Positions 40,593 through 50,338 of a DNA stretch of 52,114 bases are shown piece by piece. This stretch comes from Methanobrevibacter sp. (GTDB taxonomy: Archaea > Methanobacteriota > Methanobacteria > Methanobacteriales > Methanobacteriaceae). Both the position numbers and the translations under genes were made by a program. How positions within the stretch are numbered: position 1 is the first letter of the stretch; each line of letters begins with the position of its first letter. Below the pieces are notes generated by a model. That model was not told the DNA's origin. It saw only the letters and a list, made by a program, of their open reading frames with translations, and made no database searches. The DNA lies in the NCBI RefSeq assembly GCF_017468685.1, contig NZ_JAFUHT010000021.1, positions 1-52,114 on the forward strand, written 5' to 3'.

Positions 40593-42014
40593 CTAAGGTT
40601 TATAATAAGTTTCAGCTTCAATATCGTCAGGAAGTTCAGTAGGATACTCTTCATTTAAACAGCCCAGACATAAATCTTCTTTAGGCATTCCAATAGCCTT
40701 AACAAGTGCAGGTAAAGTAATGTACCCTAAAGTATCAATGTCAAGCTGCTCCTGAATTTCTTCAATACTGTAATTAGCAGCAATCAATTCCTTTTTGGTT
40801 GCCATAGCTACACCATAAAAACAAGGTGCCACAACAGGCGGACAACCAACTAAAAAGTGAATTTCAGCAGGTTCCGCTTCTTTAACTAAGTCCAACAATT
40901 GCTTAGAAGTGGTTCCTCTGACAATACTGTCATCAATTAAAATAATCTTTTTGCCTTTGATTGCTTCCTTAATAGGATTCAATTTAAGCCTAACCGCCAA
41001 TTCCCTTTCTTCCTGGGTCGGCATAATGAATGTCCTTCCAACATATCTGTTCTTGATTAAACCTTCACCGTAAGGAATTCCGGAAGCCCTTGAATATCCG
41101 ATAGCAGCCGGAATTGATGAATCAGGAACAGGAATAACAACATCCGCATCAATAGGATATAATTCATGTAATTGACGACCAATGTTCATTCTTGTCTGAT
41201 AAACATTAATACCATCGATTGTGCTGTCAGGCCTTGCAAAATAAACATATTCGAACATGCAGTGAGATAATTTACAGTCACCGGCGATATCCAACATATG
41301 GGAGTTAATTTCATTATTTTCAAAGTATACGACTTCGCCAGGAACAATGTCTCTAACATATTTAGCATTAATTACATCAAATGCAACAGTTTCGGAAGCT
41401 AAAATATAATCATCCCCTCTTTTTGCAACTGCAAGAGGTTTGATACCCATGGGGTCACGAACACCATACAAATCCCCATTAACAAGAATTGTCAATGCAT
41501 AAGATCCGACAAGTCTTTTGGTAACTGCTTCAATAGATTCAATTATACTTTTATTATTGTCATAATGTTCTTTTTTAAGCATGTAACAGATTACTTCAGA
41601 ATCGGAATCAGACTTGAAATCATAACCTTGAGATATAAATTCCTCTTTTAACTCACCAGAGTTTACAATATCCCCATTGTGAGCCATTGCAATGAAACCA
41701 TCATCAAAATCAGTTACAAAAGGCTGTGAATTTTCAAGTTTTGATTGGCCAGTTGTTGAGTATCTTACATGACCAACAGCCATGTTACCCTGTAGATTCT
41801 GGATTTCATAGTCTTTAAAAACATCAGTTATCAAACCCATTCCACAGTAATAATTTAAACCTTTTTTCGGATTGAATGTAGCAATTCCTGCTGATTCTTG
41901 ACCTCTGTGCTGTAAAGCATATAAACAATAATAAACTAATGATGCGACATCCTTAGATTCATCCTTTGAATGATATCCAACAATACCACACTTGTCTTCC
42001 ATTTCACCTTGCAT
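40593..42014 (-). CDS. purF: Amidophosphoribosyltransferase
   Basis: First committed enzyme of purine synthesis: PRPP plus glutamine to phosphoribosylamine. 473 residues. After a short propeptide comes CGIVGY with the Cys9 nucleophile, exposed by cleavage; NTN domain residues RGQESAGIATF and GHVRYSTTG; PRPP loop IILIDDSIVRGTT. GGGAG precedes the ATG at 42014; MEDKCGIV at 42002 is an alternative. Confidence 0.97.
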   Translation of the reverse strand: MQGEMEDKCGIVGYHSKDESKDVASLVYYCLYALQHRGQESAGIATFNPKKGLNYYCGMGLITDVFKDYEIQNLQGNMAVGHVRYSTTGQSKLENSQPFVTDFDDGFIAMAHNGDIVNSGELKEEFISQGYDFKSDSDSEVICYMLKKEHYDNNKSIIESIEAVTKRLVGSYALTILVNGDLYGVRDPMGIKPLAVAKRGDDYILASETVAFDVINAKYVRDIVPGEVVYFENNEINSHMLDIAGDCKLSHCMFEYVYFARPDSTIDGINVYQTRMNIGRQLHELYPIDADVVIPVPDSSIPAAIGYSRASGIPYGEGLIKNRYVGRTFIMPTQEERELAVRLKLNPIKEAIKGKKIILIDDSIVRGTTSKQLLDLVKEAEPAEIHFLVGCPPVVAPCFYGVAMATKKELIAANYSIEEIQEQLDIDTLGYITLPALVKAIGMPKEDLCLGCLNEEYPTELPDDIEAETYYKP

Positions 42015-42076
42015 GTGATAACTCCCAAAATAGTATAATTATAGTTTTGTTAATCTAATATAAAATAATTAATGTT

Positions 42077-42970
42077 TTAGTCCCAGAAGTTTTCAAAATT
42101 GTTTGGAATTTCATAATCCTCTTCAACTTCTGAAGGCTCAGTTTCACTATTTGAATTTAATTCTTTTCTCAAATCATCTTCATTATCATCAACGAATATC
42201 AATGCAGTTCTAACAATATTTAACCATTCAATTGCCTTTGCTTTAGACTCTGCAGCAATATAACCCTGACCAACTATAATGTTATCGGGTTTAAACTTGT
42301 CTGTAGCAATTACTATTCTTTTTGCATCATTCAAATCCTGATGAAAAGTATCCTGCCACAGTTCATCCAAATTAAAAATTTCCAAGATTTCTTTTGAATA
42401 AATATCCTCATAACGTAATTTAAAAGCAGAAAAATCAGATTTTATTTCATCAATATCTTCACGTAATTCCTTATTTTCACGTGTTAAAACTTCTTGTTCC
42501 TTTATAACTTGATTATAATCGTCCAACAGATTATTATAGTTATGAGTTACTTTCATTAGCTTATTTTCCAAAGTATGAATATTGATTAAATTTAAAGAAT
42601 AAGATAAGGTTGATTTAATTATTGAGTTTAAAATTTCTTTTTCAGCAAGCTTAAAGTCTATTGATTCGTCTTCAACAATGATGTTATTATAGTCAAACAA
42701 ACCAATATGATTAAAATCAGTTTTTAATTCATTGAAAAGAATATTATATGTTTCATCACTTCCATAACCTCCAATAAGCAAAATATCAGCACCATTAGCT
42801 ACCTTTTTAACAATGCTGAGTTCCACAGTTGGAATGATTGATGAAACAATTATATTATAATCATTTTCAAGTTGAATATTATTGACAGCTTTTGATACAA
42901 GCTGTGCAATATCCAAACCGCCCACTATTATACGTACGTCAATTTTTGACTCATGAGCATCTGATTCCAT
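42077..42970 (-). CDS. Coiled-coil protein of unknown function
   Basis: A 297-residue cytoplasmic protein that I do not recognise. Residues ~10-95 form an alpha/beta domain (DVRIIVGGLDIAQLV, GADILLIGGYGSDE); ~130-200 a coiled coil (NHNYNNLLDDYNQVIKEQE...); ~220-265 a second alpha/beta part (DNIIVGQGYIAAESKAKAIEWL) and an acidic tail. It precedes galE by 9 bases, so may act in sugar or surface metabolism, without proof. Confidence 0.7.
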   Translation of the reverse strand: MESDAHESKIDVRIIVGGLDIAQLVSKAVNNIQLENDYNIIVSSIIPTVELSIVKKVANGADILLIGGYGSDETYNILFNELKTDFNHIGLFDYNNIIVEDESIDFKLAEKEILNSIIKSTLSYSLNLINIHTLENKLMKVTHNYNNLLDDYNQVIKEQEVLTRENKELREDIDEIKSDFSAFKLRYEDIYSKEILEIFNLDELWQDTFHQDLNDAKRIVIATDKFKPDNIIVGQGYIAAESKAKAIEWLNIVRTALIFVDDNEDDLRKELNSNSETEPSEVEEDYEIPNNFENFWD

Positions 42971-42979
42971 GAAGATTAC

Positions 42980-43948
42980 CTAAATTCCATTGATTTTTTG
43001 ATGCCATTTCCAAGCAGATTCCACTATTTGCTCCAAATCGTATTGAGGATTCCAACCAAGTTTATTTTTGATTTTTGAAGAATCTGCAATCAACCTTGCA
43101 GGATCACCTTCACGGCGTTCATCAACTTTAACTTCAAAGTCCCGTCCTGTGACTTTCTTACACATTTCAATAACTTCACGAACGGAGAATCCCTGACCAT
43201 TACCTAAATTGAATACATCAGATTCGTTGTTTTCACATAAATATTCATATGCTTTAATATGTGCATCAGCAAGATCATTTACATGAATATAATCCCTGAT
43301 ACAGGTTCCATCAGGAGTATCATAGTCATCACCATAAATATAGATGCAATCACGCTTTCCGATAGCAGCATCCAATATCAAAGGTATTAAATGAGTTTCA
43401 GGGTCATGGAATTCACCAATCTGGCCGTCAAAGTCACATCCGGATGCATTAAAATATCTTAATGCAACATAATTGAAGTCTCCTTTTTCAGCTTCTCTTT
43501 CAAGAGCTTTTTCAACCAACCATTTGGAGTGTCCATACGGATTGATTGGCTTTAGATTTGAATCTTCAGTAATTGGAATTTGCTCAGGATTTCCATAAAC
43601 AGCAGCGGTTGATGAGAATATGAATTTATCAACATTATATTCTCTCATTACTTTAAGGAGATTTAAAGTATTTTTATAATTGTTTTTTAAATACATTTGA
43701 GGCATTTTAACAGATTCCGCTACTGAAATAAAACCTGCAAAATGAATAACACCATCAATGTCATACTTTTCAAAAACTTCTCTTAAATCACTACTTCCAA
43801 TGTCATAGTTTTCTAAGTTTCCCCATTTTACGAAATTTTCATAACCTTTTGAAAGGTTATCCAAAACAACTGTGTCATATCCTGCATTATGCAAGGCTTT
43901 ATTGGTATGGGAACCAATATAACCTGCTCCACCAGTAACTAGAATCAT
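42980..43948 (-). CDS. galE: UDP-glucose 4-epimerase
   Basis: NAD-dependent short-chain dehydrogenase that interconverts UDP-glucose and UDP-galactose for wall sugars and glycans. 322 residues: VTGGAGYIGSHT, FSSTAAVYGNP, catalytic PYGHSK (Tyr-x3-Lys), IYGDDYDTPDGTCIRDYIHV and GWNPQYDLE all fit GalE. Between the coiled-coil gene and the geranylgeranyl reductase with gaps of 9-10 bases. Confidence 0.95.
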   Translation of the reverse strand: MILVTGGAGYIGSHTNKALHNAGYDTVVLDNLSKGYENFVKWGNLENYDIGSSDLREVFEKYDIDGVIHFAGFISVAESVKMPQMYLKNNYKNTLNLLKVMREYNVDKFIFSSTAAVYGNPEQIPITEDSNLKPINPYGHSKWLVEKALEREAEKGDFNYVALRYFNASGCDFDGQIGEFHDPETHLIPLILDAAIGKRDCIYIYGDDYDTPDGTCIRDYIHVNDLADAHIKAYEYLCENNESDVFNLGNGQGFSVREVIEMCKKVTGRDFEVKVDERREGDPARLIADSSKIKNKLGWNPQYDLEQIVESAWKWHQKINGI

Positions 43949-43958
43949 TTAAACACCT

Positions 43959-45137
43959 TTAGATGAATTTACCTAATTTAAGTAAAGCTTTTGGAGATAT
44001 TTTGATTAATTTTTTAACAATTTCAGTTGTTGAGATTTTCTCAAAACTTTCTCCTTCAAATTCATGTCCAAGTTCATTTAATTCATCATCATTTAATGTA
44101 AGTAAATATTCCTGTACCTTTTTGTATCTTTTGATTTCATGATCAAGCTCTGCATGAGCCATTTCGTCATATTGTTTTAGGAATTTTTTGGAACAGTCTT
44201 CTTTGATAGCCTGAGCTGCTACCTGACCTGCACACATTCCTCCTGTCATACCGGAGATGATTCCTCCACCTGTTAATGGATTAACTTGACCTGCAGCATC
44301 TCCAACAACCATTATATTGTCATCGTAAAGTTTTTTGGTCATTCCACCAACAGGATCTCCTCCAACATTCATTTCGACCGCTTGAGCATTTTTCAAGTAA
44401 GGAGAATTAGCTACAAAATCATCCAAATACTCTTTAGCAGTTTTTTCAGCTTTGTGAGGGAGTACAGCTAAACCGACGTTTGCAATGTCATCCCCTTTAG
44501 GGAAAATCCATACGTATCCTCCAGGAGCACAGGAACCTAAATAGAATTCAATAACATTTGGTTTTTCAAATTCAACATTACACATTTCATATTGAATACC
44601 TGATTCCATTTCTTTTGCTTTTGCAGCAGGTCTGAGTCCTGCCCATCTTGCAACGTGACCTTCCGGACCGTCAGCAGCGATTAGGATTTTACATTTGTAA
44701 TCTATTTTTTCTCCCATGCATTCTGTTTCAACAATGTAACCATCATTGATTTTTTCAACACCGGTTACTAAAGTTTTGATTTTAATTTCAGCACCTGCTC
44801 TTGCAGCATCCATAGCCATGTGCTTATCGAAAACTTTTCTTTCTAGGATATAACCTGCTTCAGGCAATTTAACTTCATCTTCAGTTAACCATATGTCAGT
44901 TCCATCAGGTGTTTGGATTCTGACACCTTCAATTTTACTTGTAACCCAACGAGGAGAAGGTTCAATTCCTAATTTTTCCAATCCTTGGATTGAAACACCT
45001 TCAGCACATCTTTTCGGTGCACCAATTTCAGATTTTTTATCCATTAAAATAACTTTTGCTCCGCCTAATGCAGCGTGTTTTGCTGCACTGGATCCTGCAG
45101 GTCCTGAACCTACTACAATTACATCAGTTTCAATCAT
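43959..45137 (-). CDS. Geranylgeranyl reductase (archaeal lipid saturation)
   Basis: Reduces the double bonds of digeranylgeranyl glycerophospholipids to give saturated archaeol. 392 residues of the FAD-type: VIVVGSGPAGSSAAKHAALGGAKV, MDKKSEIGAPKRCAEG, GYVWIFPKGDDIANVGLAV and GDAAGQVNPLTGGGI. The 55-residue ferredoxin upstream, 4 bases away, is its probable electron donor. Its ATG follows AAAGAGG of the ferredoxin end. Confidence 0.95.
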   Translation of the reverse strand: MIETDVIVVGSGPAGSSAAKHAALGGAKVILMDKKSEIGAPKRCAEGVSIQGLEKLGIEPSPRWVTSKIEGVRIQTPDGTDIWLTEDEVKLPEAGYILERKVFDKHMAMDAARAGAEIKIKTLVTGVEKINDGYIVETECMGEKIDYKCKILIAADGPEGHVARWAGLRPAAKAKEMESGIQYEMCNVEFEKPNVIEFYLGSCAPGGYVWIFPKGDDIANVGLAVLPHKAEKTAKEYLDDFVANSPYLKNAQAVEMNVGGDPVGGMTKKLYDDNIMVVGDAAGQVNPLTGGGIISGMTGGMCAGQVAAQAIKEDCSKKFLKQYDEMAHAELDHEIKRYKKVQEYLLTLNDDELNELGHEFEGESFEKISTTEIVKKLIKISPKALLKLGKFI

Positions 45138-45141
45138 ATTA

Positions 45142-45309
45142 TCAGTCCTCTTTTTCTAAAGCGTCAATTGGACATGCTTTGATGCATGTGTCACAATCTT
45201 TACAGTCATCGTCATTAAAGACTAAAGCGTATTCTCTTACTTGTATTAAATTTCTTGGACAAACTCCTGCACATTCACCACAGAATGAGCACCAATCTTT
45301 AACAATCAT
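45142..45309 (-). CDS. 55-residue 2x[4Fe-4S] ferredoxin, lipid-reductase partner
   Basis: A small ferredoxin that reads MIVKDWCSFCGECAGVCP, then CKDCDTCIKACPIDALEKED. Two cluster motifs are complete. It ends 4 bases before the geranylgeranyl reductase ATG, so translation is coupled and the ferredoxin is most likely the electron donor for lipid saturation. AGGAGAT stands before the ATG. Confidence 0.88.
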   Translation of the reverse strand: MIVKDWCSFCGECAGVCPRNLIQVREYALVFNDDDCKDCDTCIKACPIDALEKED

Positions 45310-45422
45310 AAAAATATCTCCTATAATATAAACAATTTATGTTATGAATAATATAGATTTTTATATTATTTAAAAGTTTAGTTAAAAATAACTAAAAAAA
45401 GAATAAAAAAAGGTTTTAAGTA

Positions 45423-45848
45423 TTATTTAACCAATAATACTGGAACATCAGATGTTCTTAAAAGTCTTTCTGAAACAGAACCAATTTGAGTATCAGAGAC
45501 TTCATTTTCTTCAAAAGATACAAATCTGTTGTTATTAGCACCGTGTGCATGAATAACAACCAAATCTGCACGAGTTTGATTGATTATGAACTTCATATCC
45601 CTTAAAGGGTCAGCAGTAAGCAAGTGTTCAGTAACTTCAACACCCACAGAACTTGCCTTTTTTGTGATTTTTGCTAAAATTGCATCACCGGAATCCTCTT
45701 CTGAATCATAACTGTTAAATGAAAACTCCTCCAAAACGTGCACTGCAGCTATTTTGGAGTTGAATTTCTGAGCAATTTCGATAGCTACATCAGCTGCCTC
45801 ATATCCATAATCAGATCCGTCAATGGGAACACAAATCACATCAAACAT
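45423..45848 (-). CDS. Universal stress protein, UspA family
   Basis: A 141-residue UspA fold: FDVICVPIDGSDYGYEAADVAI at the start, GSVSERLLRTSDVPVLLVK at the end. The ATP-binding GxxGx9G(S/T) is altered to HGANNNRF...GS, so ATP binding is doubtful. It follows the AtwA gene after 2 bases, hence one operon. Confidence 0.9.
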   Translation of the reverse strand: MFDVICVPIDGSDYGYEAADVAIEIAQKFNSKIAAVHVLEEFSFNSYDSEEDSGDAILAKITKKASSVGVEVTEHLLTADPLRDMKFIINQTRADLVVIHAHGANNNRFVSFEENEVSDTQIGSVSERLLRTSDVPVLLVK

Positions 45849-45850
45849 GC

Positions 45851-47557
45851 TTATTCACCCTTAAGGTAATCTGCATGACAGAAATCAATGAAATTGTCAA
45901 CAATTGAATCGATATCTTCACTGTCATCAATTATTTTACCGTCATCCATGAATACTGCCCTATTGGATAGCTCTTTAATGAAGTCAGTATTGTGTGAAAT
46001 CATAATAATTGTAATTCCATAATCTTTGGAAATTGTTTTTAAAGCATTAGTTACATCCCTTAAAGTAACTGGATCCAAATCACCGAATGGTTCATCTAAA
46101 AGTAAGAATTTAGGTCTTGAAATTAAAATTAATGCAAGCATTACACGTACCTTTTGACCACCTGACAATTCATAGGATTTTCTGTGCAGGATATCCATGT
46201 CCAAGTCAAGGCTTTCAAAAATATCTGCAACAGCTTCTTTTGTAGCAGTTTCAGGGAATTTAGGGAACAAATCATTTAATATTTCACCATCGAGACCAAC
46301 TTGCCTTAAACGTTCTTTAGCCTCACTTTCAGGCAAATCAGTTAACAGGTAAAATGAATCCAACAATTCTTCACTAAGTCCCAATTTTTTGGCTCTTGCC
46401 TGTGCATCTTTAACAATGTCCTGGTTTTTATACCCAAGTCTAGTGGCCAATTGATTTAGAACTGTCGCATAATGGCTTAATGCAAATTCCTGATGCATGA
46501 AACCTAATTTTGAACGAATTTTCATACGATTCATGCCTGGAATATCAATATCTGCCCATGTGTCCTCATCAATCTTGTATAACACTTCACCCTTATCAGG
46601 ATCGTCCAATCCACCAAGCATTCTTAAAAGCACAGTTTTACCGGCACCACTCGGTCCGATAATACTTAAAATATTTTCCTTTTGGACTTTAAAGTTGATG
46701 TCTTCAATCTGAAGCACTTCACCACCAGTCAATAAATAGAATCTTTTGTAAACATCCTTAACATCAATGACATCTTCATCTGTTGAGATGTTTTGGATAT
46801 CCACAATATCATCCATCCCCTCCATGAATTTGTCACAAATCTCATCAGGTGAGCCTTCATCGGCAATTTCACCATCTTCAAGTAAAATAACCCTATCTGC
46901 TAAATATTTTTGGACATCAGGCAAATGAGATACAAGTATTACAGTAATATTTAATTCTTTGTTGATTTTTTTAACTGCATCTAATATTTCTTGCTTTGTT
47001 TTAGGGCATGCCATAGTTGCAGGTTCATCAAGAAGCAAAGCTTTAGGTTGTTTGGCGAGCTGTCTTGCCATGATAAGTCTCTGTTTTTCCCCACCACTTA
47101 AAACAGATGCGTAATGGTCTGCCTTATGTGTCAGAGAAACAAGTTCCAACAATTCATCAGCTTCAGCGCCAAATTCACTTTCAGCCACTTCAAAATTAGT
47201 GTCACCCTCATCAAAGTATCTTCTGGCATATAACTTACGCAAGACATTTTCACGTACTGTATCCGGCCATAATCCAAAAGACCTTTGAAGATGAATTGCA
47301 GTTTCCTTTTTTAGATTATTATAGTAAAATTGAGAAGATGTGGATGTAACTTTTACCTTTCCCACTTCAATAGTTCCGCCGTCAATATGTTCAACACCTC
47401 TTAAAGCTCTTAAGAGTGTTGTTTTACCTGAACCACTTTTTCCCATGATTCCAAGTATTTCTCCTTCCTTTACTTCGAAACTGACATCATTAAGTGCAGT
47501 TACTTTTGTTCCATCATCAAGTTCATAAGCTTTACTTACATTTTCAACTTTTATCAT
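45851..47557 (-). CDS. atwA: Methyl-coenzyme M reductase activation ATPase, component A2
   Basis: ABC-type ATPase with two fused nucleotide-binding domains, needed to reactivate oxidised MCR with ATP. 568 residues: Walker A GKSGSGKTTLLRAL with LSGGEKQRL in half one, GPSGAGKTVLLRML with LSGGQKVRV in half two. DEPATMACPKTKQEILDA is a component A2 feature. No membrane parts, so not a transporter. ATG at 47557, with AAGGGGC ahead, is preferred to 47584. Confidence 0.93.
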   Translation of the reverse strand: MIKVENVSKAYELDDGTKVTALNDVSFEVKEGEILGIMGKSGSGKTTLLRALRGVEHIDGGTIEVGKVKVTSTSSQFYYNNLKKETAIHLQRSFGLWPDTVRENVLRKLYARRYFDEGDTNFEVAESEFGAEADELLELVSLTHKADHYASVLSGGEKQRLIMARQLAKQPKALLLDEPATMACPKTKQEILDAVKKINKELNITVILVSHLPDVQKYLADRVILLEDGEIADEGSPDEICDKFMEGMDDIVDIQNISTDEDVIDVKDVYKRFYLLTGGEVLQIEDINFKVQKENILSIIGPSGAGKTVLLRMLGGLDDPDKGEVLYKIDEDTWADIDIPGMNRMKIRSKLGFMHQEFALSHYATVLNQLATRLGYKNQDIVKDAQARAKKLGLSEELLDSFYLLTDLPESEAKERLRQVGLDGEILNDLFPKFPETATKEAVADIFESLDLDMDILHRKSYELSGGQKVRVMLALILISRPKFLLLDEPFGDLDPVTLRDVTNALKTISKDYGITIIMISHNTDFIKELSNRAVFMDDGKIIDDSEDIDSIVDNFIDFCHADYLKGE

Positions 47558-47642
47558 TCTTAATGCCCCTTTATAATAGTACAATTTATATTCGTGAAAC
47601 TATTTATATTTTTAAAATAATATCTAAAAACAAGTGATAAAA

Positions 47643-47939
47643 ATGGCTAGCGATAACAAAATTCAAGAATATTTAGATACATTAGAAGAAGAAAAAATCA
47701 TGATTGAAACACATTTTGCCAACATTGAAAGGATTTTAAAAGACAATCCAAAATTAGACCAGCAAAAGGCATTCGGACTACTGAATAACTTTAACACACT
47801 AAGTATCCAATATGAGCAATTATGCAATGACATGATTAGCTTCATAAAGATATTCAAGGACAAAGATTCCCAGGAAATCAGATTATATAAAACCGATGAG
47901 CTTGTGGAGCTTTTAGAAGAAAAAATCAATCAAATCTAA
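47643..47939 (+). CDS. Small coiled-coil protein, unknown
   Basis: A 98-residue, mostly helical protein (LDTLEEEKIMIETHFANIERILKDN, LLNNFNTLSIQYEQLCNDMISFI). The ATG at 47643 follows GTGAT; an earlier GTG at 47634 is less likely. Divergent from atwA. Its end overlaps the next gene's end by 4 bases. No family recognised. Confidence 0.65.
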   Translation: MASDNKIQEYLDTLEEEKIMIETHFANIERILKDNPKLDQQKAFGLLNNFNTLSIQYEQLCNDMISFIKIFKDKDSQEIRLYKTDELVELLEEKINQI

Positions 47940-48478
47940 TAATTGTAATGTATTACAATCCTACCATTAGCATCTGTAGTTGAATTTTCAGCTACAACTT
48001 CACCATTTCTTATAAGTTGAACGGAAAGTTCCTCTTCACCCCAATCCTGTTTTTGCACATCAAGAGAAACTCTTTCCCATGCAGCGCAATCAAGAGTATA
48101 AGTTTTAGAACCATAGTCTGCTTCTTTTATAAGGTAGTTTGGATCACCCATTTCAGCATACCAACTTCCGCTGTATTGAATTTTAACTTTATAAGGATAA
48201 GAAGAAGTTTGCAGATGACTCCCATCATCAGTAATAACATTTAACGATTCTTGTTCTGTCGGTTGAGTGTTGTTATATACAAAAGAGAATAATAAAAACA
48301 TTACAATAACAATTCCCAACACTATTACAATTTTTTTAGCTATGCCCATATTCCAACTACTTTCTCGCCGAACCATATTAATTTTTTTACCATCATCATC
48401 GGCAAGAAGATAGGCACAGTTATCACAATATACGGCAGAGGAGGAATTCTCATACCCGCACCGTGGACATTTAACCAT
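47936..48478 (-). CDS. Zinc-ribbon membrane protein with external beta domain
   Basis: A 180-residue protein: N-terminal CPRCGYENSSSAVYCDNC zinc ribbon (residues ~4-22), a membrane helix (~46-68), then an outer domain rich in beta strands (YPYKVKIQYSGSWYAEMGDP). The ribbon faces the cytoplasm. Gut methanogens carry many such ribbon-anchor proteins; the function is unknown. Confidence 0.8.
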   Translation of the reverse strand: MVKCPRCGYENSSSAVYCDNCAYLLADDDGKKINMVRRESSWNMGIAKKIVIVLGIVIVMFLLFSFVYNNTQPTEQESLNVITDDGSHLQTSSYPYKVKIQYSGSWYAEMGDPNYLIKEADYGSKTYTLDCAAWERVSLDVQKQDWGEEELSVQLIRNGEVVAENSTTDANGRIVIHYNY

Positions 48479-48578
48479 ATAACATAACCTTTTTATTTCT
48501 GTTATAAAAAGATTATTAAAAAACTTGTATTTAAAGTTAATGGAAAATTAGTCTTTTATTGTAAAAAATACTTAGAAG

Positions 48579-50330
48579 TTAGTGATAATAATTATAGACA
48601 TTTTCCGCCGTTTTTTGATTTATGCCCTCGGTTTTGTATAACTGCTCCAATGAAGCATTTTTAATATTATCAATACTGCCAAATTCTTTTAAAAGAGCAA
48701 TCTTCCTTTTTTTGCCTACACCAGCAATATCGTCCAGTGAAGACGCCGAAATATTCTTACTGCGAAGTTTTCTATGATAAGTAATTGCAAATCGATGAGA
48801 TTCATCCCTAACCTGCTGAAGCAAATACAATGCTTTATTGTTTTTAGGAATAATAATCGGACGTGATGAATTAGGAGTAAATACTTCCTCAAATTCCTTA
48901 GCTAATCCAATAATCGGAATATGAGTTAAATTTAATTTCTCAAGCACACCGCAAGCCATACCTAACTGTCCCTTACCTCCATCAATCACTATCAGGTCAG
49001 GTTCGGGGTCACGATCAACCATTTTTAATCTGCGAGTCAACAATTCCTCCATCATAGCAAAATCGTTAGGTCCTGGAGTTTCCATTTTGAAATGTTTATA
49101 CATTTTTTTGTTGGGTTTTCCATCTTTAAACGATACTTTTGAACCTACAGCAAACTTACCGGAAATGTTACTGATATCATATCCCTCGATTACACGAGGC
49201 AATTTTTCAAGTTTGAGGTATTTTTTAAGCTCTATCAATCCATCTTCCATTTTTTTCTTCTGATGTTTGATTATTTCCGCATTTTTCTTTGCCATTTTTA
49301 CAAGTCTTAATTTAACACCTTTTTGAGGAGTTTTAATTTTAACCTTATTTCCTCTTAAATCACTTAACCAATCCTCTAATAACTCTTTATCATCAATATC
49401 TTCATCCAAAAGAATCTGTTTTGGAATGTGTCTGTTATAACCATAATATTGTTGAATAAAAGCAAACATGATTTCAGATGATGAATCATATTGTGATGCA
49501 CTCATCAAAAAGTCGTCACGACCTACAATTTTACCGTTTCTAATAGGCATTATTATTACAACAACCTCATTTTCACCAGGAGCAATGGCTATGACATCCT
49601 GGTCCAAGTCATCGTCAACCAAATCCACAAACTGCTTTTCCATTATCTCTTCAATTGAAGAAATTTGATCTCGAATAACTGCAGCTTTTTCAAATTCCTC
49701 ATTTGCTGCAGCACCCATCATCTCTTTTTTCAGGTTTTTAACTATTGTTGAGTATTTCCCCTGGAAAAACAAATCAATTTTATTTATTATTTCAGCATAT
49801 TCCTCTTTTGTAATTTTTCCATCACAGGGAGCATAACACAAATCGATTTGAGCATTCAGGCATGGCCCATCCATATTGCGACAGGTTCTTATTTTAAATA
49901 ATGATTTTAAAAACTTTACAGTTTGCTTTACAGAACCCACATCAGTAAATGGCCCATAATAAATACCATTTTTTGTAACATTTCTTGTAATTACCAATCT
50001 TGGAAAATCCTCATTGGTTATTTTAACGTAAGGGTACCTCTTATCATCTTTCAGTTGAACATTATATCTGGGACGATGCTTTTTAATTAAAGTGGCTTCT
50101 AAAATCAGTGCTTCCTTTTCAGAATTGGTAACAATATATTCCAAACTATGAAAATGACTCATTAAAATTTGAGTTTTAGGCCTGTCCAGCTTTTCTCTAA
50201 AATAAGATTTGACTCTCTTGATAAGGTTTTTTGCCTTTCCAATGTATATGATGGTGTCTGTTTCATCACGCATTATATATACACCAGGCTTACTTGGCAG
50301 ATTATCGGGAGATTTGACTTTAGTTGACAT
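48579..50330 (-). CDS. uvrC: Excinuclease ABC subunit C
   Basis: Makes both cuts in nucleotide excision repair with UvrAB. 583 residues: GIY-YIG nuclease (PGVYIMRDETDTIIYIGKAKNLIKRV), a UVR region (EEFEKAAVIRDQISSIEE), UvrC RNase H-like domain (EGYDISNISGKFAVGS, DLIVIDGGKGQLG) and two C-terminal HhH (LDDIAGVGKKRKIALLKEFG). It follows the acidic gene by 8 bases, so is co-transcribed. The uvrAB genes are not in this window. Confidence 0.96.
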   Translation of the reverse strand: MSTKVKSPDNLPSKPGVYIMRDETDTIIYIGKAKNLIKRVKSYFREKLDRPKTQILMSHFHSLEYIVTNSEKEALILEATLIKKHRPRYNVQLKDDKRYPYVKITNEDFPRLVITRNVTKNGIYYGPFTDVGSVKQTVKFLKSLFKIRTCRNMDGPCLNAQIDLCYAPCDGKITKEEYAEIINKIDLFFQGKYSTIVKNLKKEMMGAAANEEFEKAAVIRDQISSIEEIMEKQFVDLVDDDLDQDVIAIAPGENEVVVIIMPIRNGKIVGRDDFLMSASQYDSSSEIMFAFIQQYYGYNRHIPKQILLDEDIDDKELLEDWLSDLRGNKVKIKTPQKGVKLRLVKMAKKNAEIIKHQKKKMEDGLIELKKYLKLEKLPRVIEGYDISNISGKFAVGSKVSFKDGKPNKKMYKHFKMETPGPNDFAMMEELLTRRLKMVDRDPEPDLIVIDGGKGQLGMACGVLEKLNLTHIPIIGLAKEFEEVFTPNSSRPIIIPKNNKALYLLQQVRDESHRFAITYHRKLRSKNISASSLDDIAGVGKKRKIALLKEFGSIDNIKNASLEQLYKTEGINQKTAENVYNYYH

Positions 50331-50338
50331 AACACACT

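Noticed and set aside
45851-47557. ABC importer ATPase
   Set aside because: Two fused ATPase halves, no permease gene, and a component A2 segment point to AtwA.
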